A DNA stretch of 64,000 bases from positions 1,211,001 through 1,275,000 of the forward strand of contig NZ_CP040058.1 in assembly GCF_005280655.1 (NCBI RefSeq). The letters are read 5' to 3'. The DNA comes from Anaerostipes rhamnosivorans. Lineage in GTDB: Bacteria > Bacillota > Clostridia > Lachnospirales > Lachnospiraceae. Below the pieces are notes generated by a model, which made no database searches, was not told the origin of the DNA, and saw only the letters and a program-made list of their open reading frames with translations. Shown piece by piece: positions 61,643 through 64,000 of the stretch. Within the stretch, counting starts at the first letter, position 1. The number at the start of each line of letters is the position of its first letter. The position numbers and the translations under genes are program-made.

Positions 61643-61682
61643 CATACCCTTCGGTTGGGCGTGCTTCGCACGATAAGGTATG
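61643..61682 (+). terminator. Hairpin after the phosphofructokinase gene
   Basis: CATACC (61643-61648) pairs with GGTATG (61677-61682), with an inner CGTGC-TTC-GCACG stem. There is no T-tract; the 65-bp repeat begins at its last base. Confidence 0.5.
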
Positions 61683-61746
61683 ACATTTTCCACATGATTT
61701 CCGTTCGGCTCTTAGAATGCCTCACTCCAATCATGTAGAAAATGGA
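61682..61746 (+). repeat. 65-bp hairpin repeat, copy 2
   Basis: The sequence GACATTTTCC to AAAATGGA matches copy 1 at 52224. Arms ACATGATT (61692-61699) and AATCATGT (61729-61736) are conserved, as is the loop. Confidence 0.9.
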
Positions 61747-61797
61747 CGTAATGTCTGCTGGAGAAGGGCTTCTGTCAAAAAGGAGCCACTTTTCGAA

Positions 61798-61860
61798 AGT
61801 TATTCACCACTATTGGAGGAGCGCATTTCAAAAGCGCGACGGAAATAGTGGTAAATAACT
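61798..61860. repeat. Long imperfect palindrome
   Basis: AGTTATT-ACCACTATT pairs with AATAGTGGT-AATAACT (one bulge), with an inner GCGC-ATTTCAAAA-GCGC stem. No coding frame was seen in it. Confidence 0.65.
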
Positions 61861-61864
61861 CATA

Positions 61865-61909
61865 AAAAGAGAACCTTTTCTTGAACAAAACAAGAAAAGG
61901 TTCTCTTTT
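61865..61909. terminator. Bidirectional terminator before the YihY gene end
   Basis: AAAAGAGAACCTTTTCTTG (61865-61883) pairs perfectly with CAAGAAAAGGTTCTCTTTT (61891-61909) around AACAAAA. Confidence 0.92.
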
Positions 61910-61910
61910 G

Positions 61911-62726
61911 TTATCTATGGTTTTTCATGAGGTACTGGTTTAATTCGGCTCCGATGAACAGAATCATCATACAGAAATAGAGCCAGAACAGAGTCAGCAG
62001 AATACCGGTCAAACCGCCGTACATAATGCTGAAAAACTTAAAGTTATCAAAATAAATAGAGAAAAGGGAGGATAAAATGATCCATCCCGCGGAGCTGAAG
62101 ATCACTCCCGGCATTACCTGCTTTGCTTTAAAGTGTTCGCTTGGAAGAAAGCGGTACATGATAAAAAACACTAAAAAGAAAATAAAAAATGCGATGCCAA
62201 ACCGAATGAGCAAAAATACAATGTGCTGTGTCGCTAGAATCGGATAAAACTGGTACAGCTGGTTCAGCAGGGTATTTCCGAATAAAAGCACGATGATCCC
62301 GATCAGCACGGCTACGGCGATAAACGCAATATATAATGTGGCGATAAACCGGAGTACAAAATAATTCCTCTTCTCAGGAATCTCATGGATCGTGTTCAGC
62401 CCGGTCATCATGGAAAGGATTCCTTTGGATGCTGACCAGAGCAAGGTGATGATCGTGAATGACATGTAAGTTGTGGTTATCTTTCCATATAAAGAATTAA
62501 TGACCGCCACGAGACTTTCACTGTACTGTTCGGGCAGATAATAGTTCACAAGTCCGATCAGATCTGCCGGTGTCACAGGCACAAACCGCATCAGGCTCAG
62601 TACGACGATCAAAAACGGAAAAAAGGAAAGTACCGTAAAGAATGCCGCCTGGGCAGAAAAGGCAGTGATGTGATCCTTCTGGGCCTTGGCTATGACCGAA
62701 TTCAGAAGGGCAATAAACTTTAACAT
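61911..62726 (-). CDS. YihY/BrkB family inner-membrane protein
   Basis: This 271-residue protein has about six membrane helices and the family blocks SAQAAFFTVLSFFPFLIVVL (about 25-44), LWSASKGILSMMTGLN (about 93-108) and YGGLTGILLTLFWLYFCMM near the end. It was once annotated as ribonuclease BN, which is incorrect. The function is unknown; roles in lipid or envelope transport are suggested for relatives. The start at 62726 has GAGAGG upstream. Confidence 0.9.
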   Translation of the reverse strand: MLKFIALLNSVIAKAQKDHITAFSAQAAFFTVLSFFPFLIVVLSLMRFVPVTPADLIGLVNYYLPEQYSESLVAVINSLYGKITTTYMSFTIITLLWSASKGILSMMTGLNTIHEIPEKRNYFVLRFIATLYIAFIAVAVLIGIIVLLFGNTLLNQLYQFYPILATQHIVFLLIRFGIAFFIFFLVFFIMYRFLPSEHFKAKQVMPGVIFSSAGWIILSSLFSIYFDNFKFFSIMYGGLTGILLTLFWLYFCMMILFIGAELNQYLMKNHR

Positions 62727-62947
62727 ATGAATACCTCTCAGATCATATTAATTGGGTAAAGCTTAATTTTATGCAAATAGTTCATATATTTTACCATAAG
62801 CACTATAAATACTCAAGAAAAAATGCTGGCAGACTGACAATTGCCGTAAACCGCATGTATAAAGGATTCCCGAACTTTTGAGAGAGTTTTTGTTGTCTGA
62901 TAGAGAATAAATCTTAAAAATTTATAAAGAAATTATAAAGAAAGTGG

Positions 62948-62976
62948 TTGACATAGAGTGGCCGCTTTGATAAAAT
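62948..62976 (+). promoter_or_regulatory. Promoter of the antiterminator gene
   Basis: TTGACA (62948-62953) and TAAAAT (62971-62976) are spaced by 17 bp. The upstream 190 bp (62760-62947) hold no feature I could support. Confidence 0.8.
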
Positions 62977-63004
62977 TGGAAATAAGTTAAGGGAATAAAG
63001 AAAG

Positions 63005-63090
63005 AAGGATTGTTACTGGTAATGCAGGCTAAACCAACTTATGGGATTTTTAGAGATAGATTTCAATAGGTGTGGTTTATTTTTTTTCTT
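63005..63090 (+). promoter_or_regulatory. RAT antiterminator site overlapping a terminator
   Basis: AAGGATTGTTACTGGTAATG then CAGGCTAAACC (63005-63035) matches the ribonucleic antiterminator target of LicT/BglG proteins. Its 3' end TAAACCAACTTAT overlaps the left arm of a terminator whose right arm ATAGGTGTGGTTTA is followed by a T-tract (to 63090). Binding of the antiterminator would prevent termination, giving positive autoregulation. Confidence 0.93.
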
Positions 63091-63121
63091 AACTGAATAT
63101 TTTACAATACGGAGTGGAACT

Positions 63122-63952
63122 GTGCAAATTACAAGAATTATCAATAATAATATTGTAATTTCAGAAGATAACAGCCATCGTGAAGTGGTACTAATGGGAA
63201 GAGGATTGGGCTTTCAAGGACATCCGGGAGATGAGATCGACCCGGACAAAGTTGAAAAGACTTATATTATGAAAGACCATGGGATGACAAACCGCTTTCA
63301 GCAGCTGGTCGAGGACATTCCCATAGAGCGATTGGAAATATGTAATGAAATTATTCAATATGCCAAAGACACTTTGCAAAAGAATATCAATGACAATATT
63401 TATATTTCTCTTACAGACCATATTAATTTTGCCATTGAACGGGTAGAGATGGGAGTTCCCTTCCAGAATCCTTTTTTATGGGAGATCAAGAAATTCTACT
63501 ACCAGGAATATTTGATCGGGCAGGCGGCGATCGGTATGATCGAGAGGAAACTTAAGGTGACTCTGCCCCAGGATGAAGCGGCGTTTATCGCACTTCATAT
63601 CGTCAACGCAGAACTGGATCTGGATATGACAGAGATGGTTTCCATGACCAAGCTGACACAAAATATTCTTAAGATTGTAGATGATTGTTTCCCGGACCAG
63701 ATGGATAAAGAATCTGTCTTTTACGAGCGGTTCATCACACACTTGAAGTTTTTTGCCCAGAGGATTTTTACGGGCAACGAAGTGGAAAGTGATGATACGG
63801 AGTTCCAGGAGATCATCCGGAACAAGTATCAGGAGTGCCTGGACTGTGTGGAGAAGATCAGGATTTATATAAAAAACACATGCAACCACGATATCACGGA
63901 TGAAGAGATGATGTATCTCACTGTACATATTAAGCGGGTTGTCACAAGATAA
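63122..63952 (+). CDS. licT: BglG/LicT-family transcriptional antiterminator
   Basis: This 276-residue protein begins with the CAT RNA-binding domain (VQITRIINNNIVISED, then VVLMGRGLGFQGHPGDEID) and continues with two PRD domains (about 65-170 and 170-276). The phosphorylation-site His residues are in SLTDHINFAIER, AFIALHIVNAEL and the terminal YLTVHIKRV. PTS components tune it by phosphorylation. The start is the GTG at 63122 (GGAGTGG upstream), not the ATG at 63041, which lies in the leader terminator. A second identical RAT follows the gene. Confidence 0.94.
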   Translation: MQITRIINNNIVISEDNSHREVVLMGRGLGFQGHPGDEIDPDKVEKTYIMKDHGMTNRFQQLVEDIPIERLEICNEIIQYAKDTLQKNINDNIYISLTDHINFAIERVEMGVPFQNPFLWEIKKFYYQEYLIGQAAIGMIERKLKVTLPQDEAAFIALHIVNAELDLDMTEMVSMTKLTQNILKIVDDCFPDQMDKESVFYERFITHLKFFAQRIFTGNEVESDDTEFQEIIRNKYQECLDCVEKIRIYIKNTCNHDITDEEMMYLTVHIKRVVTR

Positions 63953-63973
63953 AAGTTCATATTGATAAAGAAT

Positions 63974-64000
63974 AAGGATTGTTACTGGTAATGCAGGCTA
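63974..64000 (+). promoter_or_regulatory. Second RAT site, cut by the window end
   Basis: AAGGATTGTTACTGGTAATG then CAGGCTA is identical to 63005-63031. It should lead a beta-glucoside-type PTS gene just beyond the window. Confidence 0.88.

Noticed and set aside
63041..63121. Extended N-terminus for the antiterminator from ATG 63041
   Set aside because: This stretch is the leader terminator and T-tract. The CAT domain begins at the GTG 63122 with its own ribosome-binding site, and the resulting length fits LicT.

Overview
The window looks like chromosome from a spore-forming anaerobic Clostridia, most likely a Lachnospiraceae gut bacterium (Anaerostipes/Blautia-like). The reasons are a spoVA operon, sigG, an alpha/beta-type small acid-soluble spore protein, AddAB, a DUF4364 regulator, a PPi-type phosphofructokinase and riboswitch-led biosynthetic operons. 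This placement is inferred from gene content, not from a marker gene. No rRNA, tRNA, CRISPR array or prophage was recognised.

Layout. 1-2.5 kb is a mobile-element graveyard. An IS110-family element, whose transposase is cut by an in-frame TGA, sits inside an IS91-like transposase pseudogene that has itself suffered deletions and a small inversion. 2.6-10.8 kb is a sugar or polyol catabolic operon: two zinc dehydrogenases, a frameshifted sugar-phosphate 3-epimerase, an MFS permease, a class II aldolase, a PfkB kinase and an aldo/keto reductase, followed by a DeoR regulator. A dicarboxylate/amino-acid symporter ends in a terminator with a group II intron inserted just behind it (12.3-14.2 kb). 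14.3-17.4 kb encodes a polysaccharide deacetylase, MntP, a Na/Ca exchanger and EngB. 17.5-21.6 kb holds a DUF4364 regulator and spoVAA-AB-AC-AD-AE. 21.7-29 kb encodes a class A PBP, YigZ, T-box-controlled leuA and two small HTH proteins with divergent promoters. 29.3-36.3 kb is addBA. 36.4-43.5 kb has spore genes, a guanine riboswitch with guaD, and a TPP riboswitch with thiSFGH-tenI. 43.7-52.3 kb contains cls, hslO, an FN3 secreted protein, rpiA and corA. 52.5-64 kb has an AraC regulator, sigG, an amino-acid binding protein with an AEC transporter and LysR regulator, a MetE-like methyltransferase, aminopeptidase P, Pfk, YihY and a LicT/BglG antiterminator with its RNA target sites.

The most unusual signal is a dispersed, non-coding, multi-hairpin repeat of about 178 bp. 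Nine full, deleted or partial copies were found (17352, 27103, 37017, 37195, 39275, 43582, 46974, 52366, 58379). In seven of the eight copies that retain the CATAGG end, that end begins within a few bases of the T-tract of an intrinsic terminator, and the terminator stems are unrelated to each other; the eighth is a tandem duplicate. The opposite end often abuts a stop codon. Three copies lie inside metabolite-sensing leaders (leu T-box, guanine riboswitch, TPP riboswitch), between the regulatory terminator and the gene. A second 65-bp hairpin repeat (52224 and 61682) and a six-hairpin spacer inside the spoVA operon may be related kinds of 3'-end element. These suggest terminator-targeted non-autonomous mobile or regulatory elements. 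The group II intron behind the gltP-like terminator has the same site preference.
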